Source: Variovorax beijingensis (GTDB lineage: Bacteria > Pseudomonadota > Gammaproteobacteria > Burkholderiales > Burkholderiaceae_C). Taken from it: DNA of 64,000 nucleotides. Shown one piece after another: positions 41,135 to 50,782 of the stretch. The notes below the pieces were generated by a model. The model was not told the origin of the DNA and searched no databases. It saw only the letters and a program-made list of their open reading frames with translations. The translations under genes were made by a program, and so were the position numbers. The stretch spans positions 62,001 through 126,000 of the forward strand of contig NZ_VIVL01000003.1 of assembly GCF_007828835.1 (NCBI RefSeq). The letters run 5' to 3'. Within the stretch, counting starts at the first letter, position 1. Each line of letters starts with the position of its first letter.

Positions 41135-42172
41135 ATGGCCCCAAAAAGCGTTCTGGTGACGGGTGGTGCAGGTTTCATTGGCAGCCACACCTGCGTCGCG
41201 CTGGCCACCGCCGGATACACACCGGTGATTCTCGACAATCTGGGCAACAGCGACATCCGGGTATTGGAGCGGTTGCGGCAGATCACCGGCAGCGCGCCGC
41301 GGCTGATCGAGGGCGACGTGCGCGACCGGGCCCTGCTCGACCGCGTGCTGGGCGAAGAAGGCTTTTCGGCCGTGATCCACTTCGCGGGCCTCAAGGCCGT
41401 GGGCGACTCGGTGGCCGACCCGCTCACCTACTACGACAACAACGTGCACGGCAGCCTCGTGCTCGCCTCGGCCATGCAGCAGGCGGGCGTGCGGACGCTG
41501 ATCTTTTCGTCCTCGGCCACGGTGTACGGCGAACCCGACCACTCGCCCATTCCGGAAGACGCGCCCTGCAGGCCGGCCAATCCTTACGGCCGCTCCAAGC
41601 GCATGGTGGAAGAGGCGCTGGCCGACCTGCAGCGCGCGCAGCCCGGCTGGCGCATTGCGCTGCTGCGCTACTTCAACCCGGTCGGCGCGCATGAAAGCGG
41701 GCTCATCGGCGAACACCCGCAGGGCAAGCCGAACAACCTGATGCCCTTCGTGTGCCAGGTGGCCGTGGGGCAGCGCGACAAGCTGCTGATCCACGGCAAC
41801 GACTACCCCACGCCCGACGGCACCGGCGTGCGCGACTACGTGCATGTGATGGACCTCGCCGAGGGGCATGTGGCGGCGCTTCGGCATGCGCAAGGCCAAG
41901 AGGGCCTGGTCACGCTGAACCTCGGCACCGGCCGTGGCGCCTCGGTGCTGGAGGTGGTGCATGCCTTCGAGCGCGCGAGCGGGCGTCCGCTGCCTTATGA
42001 GATCGGTCCGCGCCGGCCCGGCGACGTGCCCGCCTACTGGGGCGATCCCTCGCTGGCGGAAGCCACGCTCGGCTGGCGCGCGCACCGCGGGCTCGACCAG
42101 ATGTGCGCCGACAGCTGGCGCTGGCAGCAGGGCAATCCGAACGGCTACGAAAGGTCACTGACCGCCGGCTGA
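41135..42172 (+). CDS. galE: UDP-glucose 4-epimerase
   Basis: A 345-residue extended SDR that interconverts UDP-glucose and UDP-galactose (or the N-acetyl forms). It shows the NAD motif TGGAGFIGSH (9-18), substrate loop FSSSATVYGE (124-133) and catalytic Tyr151-x3-Lys155 (NPYGRSK). RYFNPVGAH and GTGVRDYVHVMDLAEGH are typical GalE signatures. It supplies UDP-Gal(NAc) for the glycosyltransferases that follow. It is divergent from slmA across 121 bp and begins the rightward glycan gene block. Confidence 0.94.
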   Translation: MAPKSVLVTGGAGFIGSHTCVALATAGYTPVILDNLGNSDIRVLERLRQITGSAPRLIEGDVRDRALLDRVLGEEGFSAVIHFAGLKAVGDSVADPLTYYDNNVHGSLVLASAMQQAGVRTLIFSSSATVYGEPDHSPIPEDAPCRPANPYGRSKRMVEEALADLQRAQPGWRIALLRYFNPVGAHESGLIGEHPQGKPNNLMPFVCQVAVGQRDKLLIHGNDYPTPDGTGVRDYVHVMDLAEGHVAALRHAQGQEGLVTLNLGTGRGASVLEVVHAFERASGRPLPYEIGPRRPGDVPAYWGDPSLAEATLGWRAHRGLDQMCADSWRWQQGNPNGYERSLTAG

Positions 42173-42326
42173 CCGGGCCTGCCGGCCTCCCCGGAAAGAA
42201 GGCCCTCAGGTGCCACCGGGCATGTAACGAATGCACACCCCGGAACCCGGCCGCAACAAATGTTAAGTCGATTGTTACCCAAAGCAATCTTTCGCCTCGC
42301 TATTCTGAATTGATGGGGGGCTCTGC

Positions 42327-44180
42327 ATGCCGGCAAGCCCCGAGGGTTGTGCCATCTCTTTGCAGAGTAGGGGGAATGATTTGCCGATTGATCAAGCGCG
42401 ATACGCCCAATGGGCCGCGGCGTGCCGGTTCTCTGCCTTCACCGACACCGCCTACAGCGCGTGGACACGCGAAGAAGCGTCCCGCCACAAGGCAGAACAG
42501 CCGGCGCTTCGCTCTGAGCTGGAGAATCTTCCGTACCGCGAGGGCTTGACCTTCGCCGTTGCCGACAGCGGCAGCGACGAGGCATTGCGCAACACGCTGG
42601 CTTCGCTCGCCGCGCAACTGTGCCATCGCTTCGACGTGGTGGTGGCCTGCGAGCCTTCGCGCGCCGAAGCGGCCGCCCGTGCGCTCCTGTTCGTTCGCGA
42701 TTCGATCAACGTGCGGCTGGTGGCCGCGAGCGCGCCGGCCAGCCGGCTCGAACTGCAGAAGCTCGCGCTCGCGCACACGGCCGAACCCTGGTTCGGTGTG
42801 ATCCTCGCGGGCGACCGGCTCGCTGCGCAGGCCGTTTCGTCGATCCAGCTCACGCTCGCGAAATGGCCCGATGCGGCGGTCATCTATGCGGACGAGGACT
42901 GGAGCGCCGAGGGCCAGGCCCGCTGCAAGCCGCGCTTCAAGTCGGCATGGGACCCCGAGGCCCAGCTCGGCTTCGACCTGCTGGACGGCCTGTGCGTGAT
43001 GAAGCGCGCCAACGTCCTGGAGGCCGGAGGCTTTCGCGCCGAATTCGAGCCGGCCGCCAGCTACGACCTGCACTGCAGGGTGGCGATGCCGCTGCCCTGC
43101 AGCCAGGTGCGCCATATTCCCTCGGTGCTGTACCACCGGCAGGTTCCGCCGATCATCGATGCGAGCGACACCCGGCAGGCCGTCGAGGCCTATGCAGCGG
43201 CGGCCCGGCGAGTGGCGGCTGAAGCGGCGTTCCGGCAGACGGGTATGGCGGCCGAGGTGCGGCCCTCGCCGATCGCGGAGTTCGTCAACCATGTCCGCCG
43301 CCCACTGCCCAGCCCCGCGCCACGGGTCAGCGTGCTCGTGCCGACGCGCGACCGCGCCCATCTGGTGAGGACCTGCCTGGACGGCCTGCTGCGCAAGACC
43401 GACTATCCGGATTTCGAAGTCCTCATCCTCGACAACGACAGCGTCGAGCCGGCGACGCTGTCCCTCTTCGCCGAGCTGGCCGCGGACCCTCGCGTGCGCG
43501 TGCTGCGCGTGCCTGGCCCGTTCAATTTCTCGGCCATCAACAACACCGGCGTGCAAGCCTCGACCGGAGAGGTGCTGCTCTTCCTGAACAACGACATCGA
43601 GATCCTCGATGGCGGATGGCTCAGGGAGATGGTCGGCGAAGCCATGCGGCCGGACATCGGCTGCGTGGGCGCCAAGCTCCTGTACGGCAACGGCACGGTC
43701 CAGCATGCCGGCGTCATGCTGCAGCACGGCCCGCTGGCGATGCATGTCTGCCGCACCGATGGCGCCGCCGACACCGGCCTGGACGGGCGGCTCGCCGGCA
43801 CGCGCGACTACCTGGCGGTCACGGGAGCCTGTCTTGCGGTTCGGCGCTCGGTGTTCGAGCAGGTGGGCGGCTTCGACGGCGAGCACCTGCCGGTGGCCTA
43901 CAACGACATCGACCTGTGCCTGAAGGTGAACGATGCGGGCTACCGCAACATCTGCACGCCGTTTGCCTCGCTGCTGCACCTGGAGAGCGCCTCGCGCGGG
44001 CACGACCATGTTTCCGAAGAGAAGCAGCAGCGGGCAGCGCGCGAGCAGGCGCATGCCAGCGCCAAGTGGATCGATCGCTTCGAGCACGACCCCTATCACA
44101 ACCCGAATGTCCAGCTGGACTGGGTCACCGGCGCGCGCCTGGCCCCCAGCGCCTGCCAGCATTGGCAGCTCGCGCGCTGA
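42327..44180 (+). CDS. tandem GT2 family glycosyltransferase
   Basis: A 617-residue protein with two GT-A-like regions. The first (about 70-290) keeps the acceptor-side pattern IYADEDWSAEGQARCKPRFK and YHRQVPP but lacks a clear N-terminal nucleotide strand motif. The second (about 331-560) is a standard GT2 domain with VSVLVPTRDRAHLVRTCLDG, FLNNDIEIL (DxD-like) and YNDIDLCLKVNDAGYRN. It resembles the WsaE/RfbF-like rhamnan or capsule polymerases. It is related to the 55773-57581 protein. A DEDW-type motif in the first half suggests both domains may bind sugar nucleotides. The donor is not deducible. Confidence 0.87.
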   Translation: MPASPEGCAISLQSRGNDLPIDQARYAQWAAACRFSAFTDTAYSAWTREEASRHKAEQPALRSELENLPYREGLTFAVADSGSDEALRNTLASLAAQLCHRFDVVVACEPSRAEAAARALLFVRDSINVRLVAASAPASRLELQKLALAHTAEPWFGVILAGDRLAAQAVSSIQLTLAKWPDAAVIYADEDWSAEGQARCKPRFKSAWDPEAQLGFDLLDGLCVMKRANVLEAGGFRAEFEPAASYDLHCRVAMPLPCSQVRHIPSVLYHRQVPPIIDASDTRQAVEAYAAAARRVAAEAAFRQTGMAAEVRPSPIAEFVNHVRRPLPSPAPRVSVLVPTRDRAHLVRTCLDGLLRKTDYPDFEVLILDNDSVEPATLSLFAELAADPRVRVLRVPGPFNFSAINNTGVQASTGEVLLFLNNDIEILDGGWLREMVGEAMRPDIGCVGAKLLYGNGTVQHAGVMLQHGPLAMHVCRTDGAADTGLDGRLAGTRDYLAVTGACLAVRRSVFEQVGGFDGEHLPVAYNDIDLCLKVNDAGYRNICTPFASLLHLESASRGHDHVSEEKQQRAAREQAHASAKWIDRFEHDPYHNPNVQLDWVTGARLAPSACQHWQLAR

Positions 44181-44243
44181 GGCGGCGCGGCGGTTTCATC
44201 GACTTTCTAGCGGAGGCCCGGACTCGTCCGGGCAGGAATACAA

Positions 44244-47200
44244 ATGAAAGAACCCACCCTCATTCTTCCGACGGTCGACAGGTCGCTCGACGTGCTGACG
44301 CACCCGGTGCTGGATCCGCTTTTCTGGACGCCGCACCTGCTCGGCAAGGCCAGCGCCTGGTGGACCCACACGCCGTTCGCGTTCTGGATCGTGGCCGCCT
44401 GCAAGCCGGACCTCTTGGTGGAACTGGGCACGCACAACGGCGTGTCGTACGCGGCGTTCTGCGAGGCCGTCGCGCGGCTCAAGTCGGCCACGCGCTGCTA
44501 CGCCGTGGACACCTGGGCCGGAGACGAGCATGCCGGGCACTTCGACGCGCAGGTCTACCACGAGCTGCGCGACTTCCACGACAAGCACTTCAGCGCCTTC
44601 TCCGAACTCCTCAAGTCCACCTTCGACGACGCCCTGCCGTACTTTGCCGACGGCTCCGTCGACCTGCTGCACATCGACGGCTTCCACACCTACGAGGCGG
44701 TCAAGCACGACTTCGAGACCTGGCTTCCCAAGCTGTCGGACAAGGCCGTGGTGCTGTTCCACGACACCAATGTGCGCAGCGGCAATTTCGGCGTCTTCCG
44801 CTTCTTCGCCGAGCAGGCGCGGCACTATCCCTCGTTCGAATTCCTGCACGGCCACGGCCTCGGCGTGCTGGCCGTGGGCGACCGCGCGCCGGCCGCCGCC
44901 ATGGCGCTGTGCAACCTCGAGCCCGAGCGCGCCGACGCCGCCAGGTCGCGCTTCTCGCATCTGGGCGCGCGCTGGTTCGTCACCACGCGCGAACAGCTCG
45001 GTTCGGCCGAACTGCATCAGCGCATCCACGAGGCCCATGCCCAGCGCGCGCCGGTGGAAGCGGAACTGGCCCAGGTGGCGGCCGCCCGCGCGGCCGAGGC
45101 CGAGGCCCGCGCCAGCGCCGAAGGCAAGCTGGACGCCCTGGCCCACGAGGTGGCCGAGAAGGCCGCGCAGCTGGAAGACCTGAACCGGCAGGCCAGCGAT
45201 GCGCAGGCGAAGGCCGCCCAGGCCGAAGCCGCCGCCCGCGCAACCGGCTTCGCCCACGAGCAGGCGAACCGGCGCGTGGCGGAGCTGCGGAATGTCGTGG
45301 CGCAATTGGCCTCCGACCTGAACAAGACCCGCGATGACCTGAACGAGACCAGCGACGCCAGGAGCCTGCAGCAGCGCACCGCGCTGGCCTGGAAGAACCT
45401 CGCCGACCGGAAGGAAGACCGGGTCGAATCGCTGATGGAGCGCTTCACGCGCCTGCGGGTGGACCCGTCCCTGAGCGTCAAGGCCAAGCTGCGCAGGCGT
45501 CTGCGGCTGCTTGCCCGCCGCCTTGCCGGCAAGCGGGTGGACCTGGGCGCGGTGGAGATCGTCCGGTTCTCGCCCTACTTCGATCGCGAGTGGTACCTGA
45601 AGACCTACTCCGACGTCGCATCGGCCGGCACGGACCCCGCGGAGCACTACGTCACCCACGGCGCGGCCGAAGGGCGCCAGCCCGGCCCGTGGTTCTCGGG
45701 CACCGAATACACAGCGCGCTACGGGGACGCGGCGGGCTTCAACCCGCTGCTTCACTACATGCTGGTCGGCGCCCGAGAGGGGCGGCGCGCCGGCCTGCTC
45801 GGCAGCGACGACACGGAGCCGCCGCCCCTTCCTGTATTGCCGAGCCGGGTGTTCTCGATCTTCTATGTCTCGGGCGAGGCGGATACGCCCGGCCATCTGT
45901 ACCGCGTGGCGCGCTACATCGAGGCTGCGCGGATGAACGGCGTGCCGGCGGAATGGGTCCGGCAGGAAGAGCTGGAGGCGCGGCTCGAGCTGACCTCGCG
46001 GCACGACGTGATGATTCTCTGGCGCACCCAGTGGAGCTCCGCCCTCGAAAAAGCCATCGGGCTGATGCATGCGCAGGGCAAGAAGGTAGTGTTTGACATC
46101 GACGACCTGATGATCGAGCCGGACCTGGCCGACACCAAGGTGATCGACGGCATCCGCTCCAACGCCCATCCGGAAGCCGCGGTGCGCGAGCTCTTCGCGA
46201 GCGTACGCAGGTCCATGCTCGCGGCCGACGTCTGCATTGCCAGCACGCAGGAACTGGCCTACCACATGCGCTGGGCGGGCAAGTCCACCCATGTGCTGTT
46301 CAACGGCTTCGACGACCAGACCTTCGAGCTGTCGCGCCGCAGTGCGAGGCAGTGGCGCAGCGCGCGCACCGATAACCTGGTGCGCATCGGCTATGCCGGC
46401 GGATCGCGGACGCACCAGCGCGACCTGGGCCTGGCCATCGAGGCGATCGCGCGCGTGCTGCGCGAAAACGAGCTGTGCCGTCTGGTGCTGTTCCAGACCG
46501 AGTCCGGCATGCGCTTGGTCGACGTGGAGGAATATCCGGTGATGGCCGGCCTGGCGCACCGCATCGAATGGCGGCCCTTCCAGACCCTGGAGACACTGCC
46601 GCGCGAAATTGCGCGCTTCGACATCAACATCGCTCCGCTGGAATTCGGCAACCCCTTCTGCGAGGCCAAGAGCGAATTGAAGTTCTTCGAGGCCGCGCTG
46701 GTCGACGTTCCCACCATCGCATCGCCGACCGGGCCGTTCACGCGGGCGATCGAGCACGGCGTGTCGGGCTTTCTGGCCCCGAGCGCCGACGACTGGTACC
46801 ACCATCTGTCGGCGCTGGCGTCAGACCCTGCGCTGAGGGCCAGCATCGGCTCGGCCGCGTTCCTGCGCGCGATGGCCTCGTACGGCCCGCTGCAGCGGGC
46901 CGCGCAGTTCGGCCGGGTGCTCGACCAGCTGCAAGGTGATGCGCTGGCCGCGCGGGCCTTCGCGCTCGATGCGCGCGTGCGTTCTGCGCCAATCCGCCGG
47001 CCCCAGCTGATGCCACTGGAAGTGCTGTTCGAGCACCGGGCCGAAGAGGTCGAGCTCGCGGATGTCACGGTCGTCATTCCGCTCTACAACTACGAGCAGT
47101 TCATCGTCGAGGCGCTGGAATCCGTGTGTGCCCAGACGCTCGCGGTGCTGGACCTGGTGGTGGTGGACGACTGTTCGACCGACGGCTCGCTGGACGCCGT

Positions 47201-48671
47201 GCTGGCATGGGTCCGGCAGCACGCCAGGCGCTTCAACCGCGTGGCAGTTGCCCGGCATGAGGCCAACAGCGGCCTGGGCCTCACGCGCAATGCAGGCTTC
47301 CACCTCGCGGACAGCCCCTACGTGCTGCCGCTGGATGCGGACAACCGGCTGCGCCCGAAATGCTGCGAGGAGCTGCGCCGCGCCATCCGCACCGAGCGCG
47401 TGGCCTTCGCCTACCCGACCATCCAGCACTTCGGCGCCTCCAGTGCGCTGCTGGGCGACTCCCGCTACGAGCCACAGCGCTTTGTGGCCGGCAACTACAT
47501 CGATGCGATGGCGCTGGTCTCGAAGGAGGCGTGGGCGATCGTCGGGGGCTACAACCACGTTCGCCACGGCTGGGAAGACTTCGACTTCTGGTGCCGGCTC
47601 GCGGAGCAGGGCCAGCGCGGCGTGTGGGAGGCACAAACGCTCGCGGACTACCGCGTGCATGCGGGCTCGATGCTCAAGGCCGAGACGACGGTCCCGCAGA
47701 ATTACCAGCGGCTGATCGAGAACTTCAAGGCCCAGTATCCCTGGGTGTCGCTGATCGACGAGCGGCTCGCGCGCAAGCCGCCGGCGCTGCAGGTGGCGCT
47801 GAGCGACGACGGCGCGAAGTCGCGGCTCCAGGCGCTGCTGCCGATTCTTCGCTGCCCCAAGACCGGGCTCAAGCTGACGGCCGATGCGGCAAGCGGCGCG
47901 CTGGTGACCGTGGACGGCTGGCGGCGCTGGCCCGTCGTCCAGGGCCGGGCGGTTCTTTGCGAGGACATCGGCGAGCCTGAGGTCAAGCCCGCCGAGCACG
48001 TCAGCAATGCGCTGCCGCCCGAAGCCCTGAAGCTCGCAAAGAGCACCAAGGGGTGGGTGCTGAATCTCAGCGGCGGAGGCTCGCAGGAAAAGATCGAGAA
48101 CCTGGTCGAAGTCGAGTACAGCCTGTTCAGGCACACCGACGTGGTCGCGGACGCCCACGTGCTGCCGTTCGACGACGCGGTCTTCGATGCGGCGATCGTC
48201 ATGAACGCCTTCGAGCACTACCGCGAACCGCAGAAGGTGGCGGCGGAGCTCCTGCGGGTGCTCAAGCCCGGCGGCCGCATCCTAGTGCGCACGGCCTTCA
48301 TGCAGCCGCTGCACGAGCGGCCCTGGCACTTCTTCAACTGCACCCGCTACGGGCTGGAGCAGTGGTTCCGCGAGTTCGAGGCCGAGCGCGTGCGGGTGTC
48401 GGAGAATTTCGCGCCGAATCACTCCGTCAGCTGGCTGGCGTCGGAGTGCGAGCAGGCGCTGCGCGCCAACGTGTCCGACGAGGCCGCGGAACGCTTCCGG
48501 GAGGCCCCCGCGGGCGAGCTCGTGGACCTGTGGCGCGATCCGTCGCTGCGCGGCACGCCGCTCTGGACCGATTTCGAGAAGCTGCCGCAGTCGGTGCAGG
48601 AGGTGGGCGCCGCGGGGTTCGAATTCCTGGGCCGGAAACCCGCGGTTGGGAGGGTGAACGTGAACGGCTGA
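44244..48671 (+). CDS. 1475-residue multidomain methyltransferase-glycosyltransferase fusion
   Basis: Domains in order: class I methyltransferase (about 30-230; LLVELGTHNGVSYAAF near 57-72, VDLLHIDGFHTYEAV near 139-153); coiled coil (about 265-405); a domain with two FDREWYLKTYSDVA / SGTEYTARYGDAAG-type repeats (about 440-515); a GT4-like module (about 536-900; KVVFDIDDLMIE, RIGYAGGSRTHQRD); a GT2 module (about 940-1170; VVIPLYNYEQF, VVVDDCSTDGS); a Trm112-like patch (ILRCPKTGLKL near 1200); and a type-11 methyltransferase (about 1270-1470; LPFDDAVFDAAIVMNAFEHY). Such fusions make or cap O-antigen chains. No frameshift is seen; the frame is continuous. It ends 10 bp from convergent argB. Confidence 0.9.
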   Translation: MKEPTLILPTVDRSLDVLTHPVLDPLFWTPHLLGKASAWWTHTPFAFWIVAACKPDLLVELGTHNGVSYAAFCEAVARLKSATRCYAVDTWAGDEHAGHFDAQVYHELRDFHDKHFSAFSELLKSTFDDALPYFADGSVDLLHIDGFHTYEAVKHDFETWLPKLSDKAVVLFHDTNVRSGNFGVFRFFAEQARHYPSFEFLHGHGLGVLAVGDRAPAAAMALCNLEPERADAARSRFSHLGARWFVTTREQLGSAELHQRIHEAHAQRAPVEAELAQVAAARAAEAEARASAEGKLDALAHEVAEKAAQLEDLNRQASDAQAKAAQAEAAARATGFAHEQANRRVAELRNVVAQLASDLNKTRDDLNETSDARSLQQRTALAWKNLADRKEDRVESLMERFTRLRVDPSLSVKAKLRRRLRLLARRLAGKRVDLGAVEIVRFSPYFDREWYLKTYSDVASAGTDPAEHYVTHGAAEGRQPGPWFSGTEYTARYGDAAGFNPLLHYMLVGAREGRRAGLLGSDDTEPPPLPVLPSRVFSIFYVSGEADTPGHLYRVARYIEAARMNGVPAEWVRQEELEARLELTSRHDVMILWRTQWSSALEKAIGLMHAQGKKVVFDIDDLMIEPDLADTKVIDGIRSNAHPEAAVRELFASVRRSMLAADVCIASTQELAYHMRWAGKSTHVLFNGFDDQTFELSRRSARQWRSARTDNLVRIGYAGGSRTHQRDLGLAIEAIARVLRENELCRLVLFQTESGMRLVDVEEYPVMAGLAHRIEWRPFQTLETLPREIARFDINIAPLEFGNPFCEAKSELKFFEAALVDVPTIASPTGPFTRAIEHGVSGFLAPSADDWYHHLSALASDPALRASIGSAAFLRAMASYGPLQRAAQFGRVLDQLQGDALAARAFALDARVRSAPIRRPQLMPLEVLFEHRAEEVELADVTVVIPLYNYEQFIVEALESVCAQTLAVLDLVVVDDCSTDGSLDAVLAWVRQHARRFNRVAVARHEANSGLGLTRNAGFHLADSPYVLPLDADNRLRPKCCEELRRAIRTERVAFAYPTIQHFGASSALLGDSRYEPQRFVAGNYIDAMALVSKEAWAIVGGYNHVRHGWEDFDFWCRLAEQGQRGVWEAQTLADYRVHAGSMLKAETTVPQNYQRLIENFKAQYPWVSLIDERLARKPPALQVALSDDGAKSRLQALLPILRCPKTGLKLTADAASGALVTVDGWRRWPVVQGRAVLCEDIGEPEVKPAEHVSNALPPEALKLAKSTKGWVLNLSGGGSQEKIENLVEVEYSLFRHTDVVADAHVLPFDDAVFDAAIVMNAFEHYREPQKVAAELLRVLKPGGRILVRTAFMQPLHERPWHFFNCTRYGLEQWFREFEAERVRVSENFAPNHSVSWLASECEQALRANVSDEAAERFREAPAGELVDLWRDPSLRGTPLWTDFEKLPQSVQEVGAAGFEFLGRKPAVGRVNVNG

Positions 48672-48686
48672 GGCTGCGGCCTCAGC
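48667..48686. terminator. bidirectional hairpin spanning both stop codons
   Basis: GCTGAGGC-TGCG-GCCTCAGC, an 8-bp perfect stem with a 4-base loop. The fusion gene TGA (48669-48671) lies in one arm and the argB stop (48684-48682) in the other. No U tract is present on either side. It is a plausible compact bidirectional terminator or 3' end protector. Confidence 0.5.
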
Positions 48687-49575
48687 GCGCGCGGATCATC
48701 GTGCCGTAGGCCTGGTCGGTCAGGATCTCGAGCAGCATCGCGTGCGGCACGCGGCCATCGATGATGTGCACGGCGTTGACGCCGCTCTTGGCCGCATCGA
48801 GCGCGCCCTCGATCTTGGGCAGCATGCCGCCCGAGATGGTGCCGTCGGCAAACAGGTCGTCGATCTCGCGCGCGCTCAGGTTGGTGAGCAGATTGCCGTC
48901 CTTGTCGAGCACGCCGGGCGTGTTGGTCAGGAGCATGAGCTTCTCGGCCTTGAGCACGGTGGCAAGCTTGCCGGCCACCACGTCGGCGTTGATGTTGTAG
49001 CTCTCGTTCTCCTCGCCGAAGCCGATCGGGCTCACCACGGGAATGAAGGCGTCGTCCTGCAGCGCCTTGACCACGCTGGGGTCGATGGAGACGATGTCGC
49101 CCACCTGGCCCACGTCGTGGTGCAGGGTGGGGTCGGCGCGGTCCGCCATCTTGAGCTTCTGCGCGCGGATCATGCCGCCGTCGCGGCCGGTCAGGCCCAC
49201 GGCCTTGCCGCCGGCCTGGTTGATCAGGCCCACGATGTCCTGCTGCACCTCGCCGGCCAGCACCCATTCGACCACCTCCATGGTCTCGGCATCGGTCACG
49301 CGCATACCCTGGATGAAGCTGCCCTTCTTGCCCAGGCGGTTGAGCGCCGCCTCGATCTGCGGGCCGCCACCGTGCACCACCACCGGGTTCATGCCGACCA
49401 GCTTGAGCAGCACCACGTCTTCGGCGAAGTCGGCCTGCAGGGCTGGATCGGTCATGGCGTTGCCGCCGTACTTGATGACGATGGTCTTGCCGTGGAACTT
49501 GCGGATGTACGGCAGCGCCTGGGCCAGGATCTCGGCCTTGTCGCGCGGGGGAATGTTGAGGACGGGATCGGTCAT
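48682..49575 (-). CDS. argB: acetylglutamate kinase, arginine-sensitive type
   Basis: A 297-residue kinase for the second step of arginine synthesis, N-acetylglutamate to its 5-phosphate. Motifs are [10 protein letters not shown] near 32, [13 protein letters not shown] near 67, [13 protein letters not shown] near the end, and the ATP-side [15 protein letters not shown]. The N-terminal helix before KYGG ([18 protein letters not shown]) is that of hexameric, arginine-inhibited NAGKs, so feedback inhibition is expected. It is 64 bp downstream of the WecA-like gene on the same strand and convergent with the fusion gene. Confidence 0.96.
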   Translation of the reverse strand: MTDPVLNIPPRDKAEILAQALPYIRKFHGKTIVIKYGGNAMTDPALQADFAEDVVLLKLVGMNPVVVHGGGPQIEAALNRLGKKGSFIQGMRVTDAETMEVVEWVLAGEVQQDIVGLINQAGGKAVGLTGRDGGMIRAQKLKMADRADPTLHHDVGQVGDIVSIDPSVVKALQDDAFIPVVSPIGFGEENESYNINADVVAGKLATVLKAEKLMLLTNTPGVLDKDGNLLTNLSAREIDDLFADGTISGGMLPKIEGALDAAKSGVNAVHIIDGRVPHAMLLEILTDQAYGTMIRAR

Positions 49576-49639
49576 GGGCGGGCGGGCTCCAAAACGGTGA
49601 GGACGATGGGAGGAAGGAATTCTTGCAGCAAGGAAGCCG

Positions 49640-50737
49640 TCACGGGCGCAGCCAGCGCGGCACCTTGAATCGCACGATCATCAGGTAGGCGCCCACGTAG
49701 GTCGTGACGAACAGCAGGCAGAACAGCATCAGCACGATCGTGTTGTTCCAGAACAGCACGGCCGGCACCACCGACAGCGCGGCGAACATCCAGAGGTAGG
49801 GCGAGGTCCGGTTGTTGCGGGCGAGCAATTGGCGCGCCTCGTCGTCCGCGAACGCCACACGCACGATGCGCCGGAAGATCAGCTGGTGGAAGTGCAGCGC
49901 GTCGGCGGTGCCAGGCGACTGCCCGCGCGCCAGCTTGCGGTAGATGGAGAACAGCGTCTCCCAGACCGGGTAGATCAGCAGCAGCATCGGGAACCACGGC
50001 GAGACGACGCGGTGGCGCTGCACCAGCGTCACGCAGGCCAGCGCAATCACCATGCCCCACACGTAGGCGCCGCCGTCGCCGGCAAAGATCTTGCCGCGCG
50101 GATAGTTCCAGATCAGGAAGCCGATGGTGGCGCCGACCAGGCAGACCATCATGGCCGCGAGCTGGCGGTCGCCCACCTGCAGCGCCACGTGCGAAATGGC
50201 AAGGCACACCAGCACCGCCACCGTGCCTGCCAGCCCGTTGTAGCCGTCGATGATGTTGAAGGCATGCGGCAGCCCGCCGATGGCCAGAGCCGCGAACAGC
50301 ACGGCGCCGTACGGCACCATGGCCAACCAGCCGTCGACCGCCTCGATGCCGGTGCGCGACAGGCCCAGGCCCAGCACCCAGCACGCGAGCAGCGCAGAGC
50401 CGATGGTCAGCGCCAGCCGCCAGCGCACCTTGACGTTCTGTGTCACGTCTTCGACGATGCCGCCGAGGACCGCCGGCGCGATGCACAGCAGCGTGAGCAT
50501 CGAGGTCTTGAGCGGCCAGGACACGTTGAACGGGTCGGTGCCGGTGATGCCAGAGGCCATCCAGGCCACGCCCATGCCGAGCAGGATGCCCGCCCCCCCG
50601 AGCCGCGGCACGTGGCCCTTGTGGAAGCGCTGGGGCATGTCGGCGCCATAGAGCCGGGCGTGCCTGCGCGCGCGGCGCATGAACACCTGGACCCCGAAGG
50701 CGGAGACGAAGAAACTGATGACGATCAGAGCAATCAT
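49640..50737 (-). CDS. WecA/MraY-like polyprenyl-phosphate sugar-1-phosphate transferase
   Basis: A 365-residue membrane enzyme with about ten hydrophobic segments, family GT4-type UDP-GlcNAc/MurNAc:polyprenyl-P transferases. Family segments are [19 protein letters not shown] near 37 (cf. DxPnxRkxHxxpxPrlGG), [17 protein letters not shown] near 152 with catalytic Asp, and [12 protein letters not shown] near 218. It probably loads the first sugar of a surface glycan onto undecaprenyl phosphate. ATG 50737 was chosen because the frame upstream overlaps the divergent GT2 gene. It may be co-transcribed with argB (64-bp gap). Confidence 0.88.
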   Translation of the reverse strand: MIALIVISFFVSAFGVQVFMRRARRHARLYGADMPQRFHKGHVPRLGGAGILLGMGVAWMASGITGTDPFNVSWPLKTSMLTLLCIAPAVLGGIVEDVTQNVKVRWRLALTIGSALLACWVLGLGLSRTGIEAVDGWLAMVPYGAVLFAALAIGGLPHAFNIIDGYNGLAGTVAVLVCLAISHVALQVGDRQLAAMMVCLVGATIGFLIWNYPRGKIFAGDGGAYVWGMVIALACVTLVQRHRVVSPWFPMLLLIYPVWETLFSIYRKLARGQSPGTADALHFHQLIFRRIVRVAFADDEARQLLARNNRTSPYLWMFAALSVVPAVLFWNNTIVLMLFCLLFVTTYVGAYLMIVRFKVPRWLRP

Positions 50738-50782
50738 GTGTGGGTGTTGGGGAACCCTAGAATTCCCGAGCGAAATTAGACC

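Noticed and set aside
42300-46805. Long minus-strand frames opposite the GT2 and fusion genes
   Set aside because: Antisense frames without motifs; the plus-strand proteins show ordered glycosyltransferase and methyltransferase domains.
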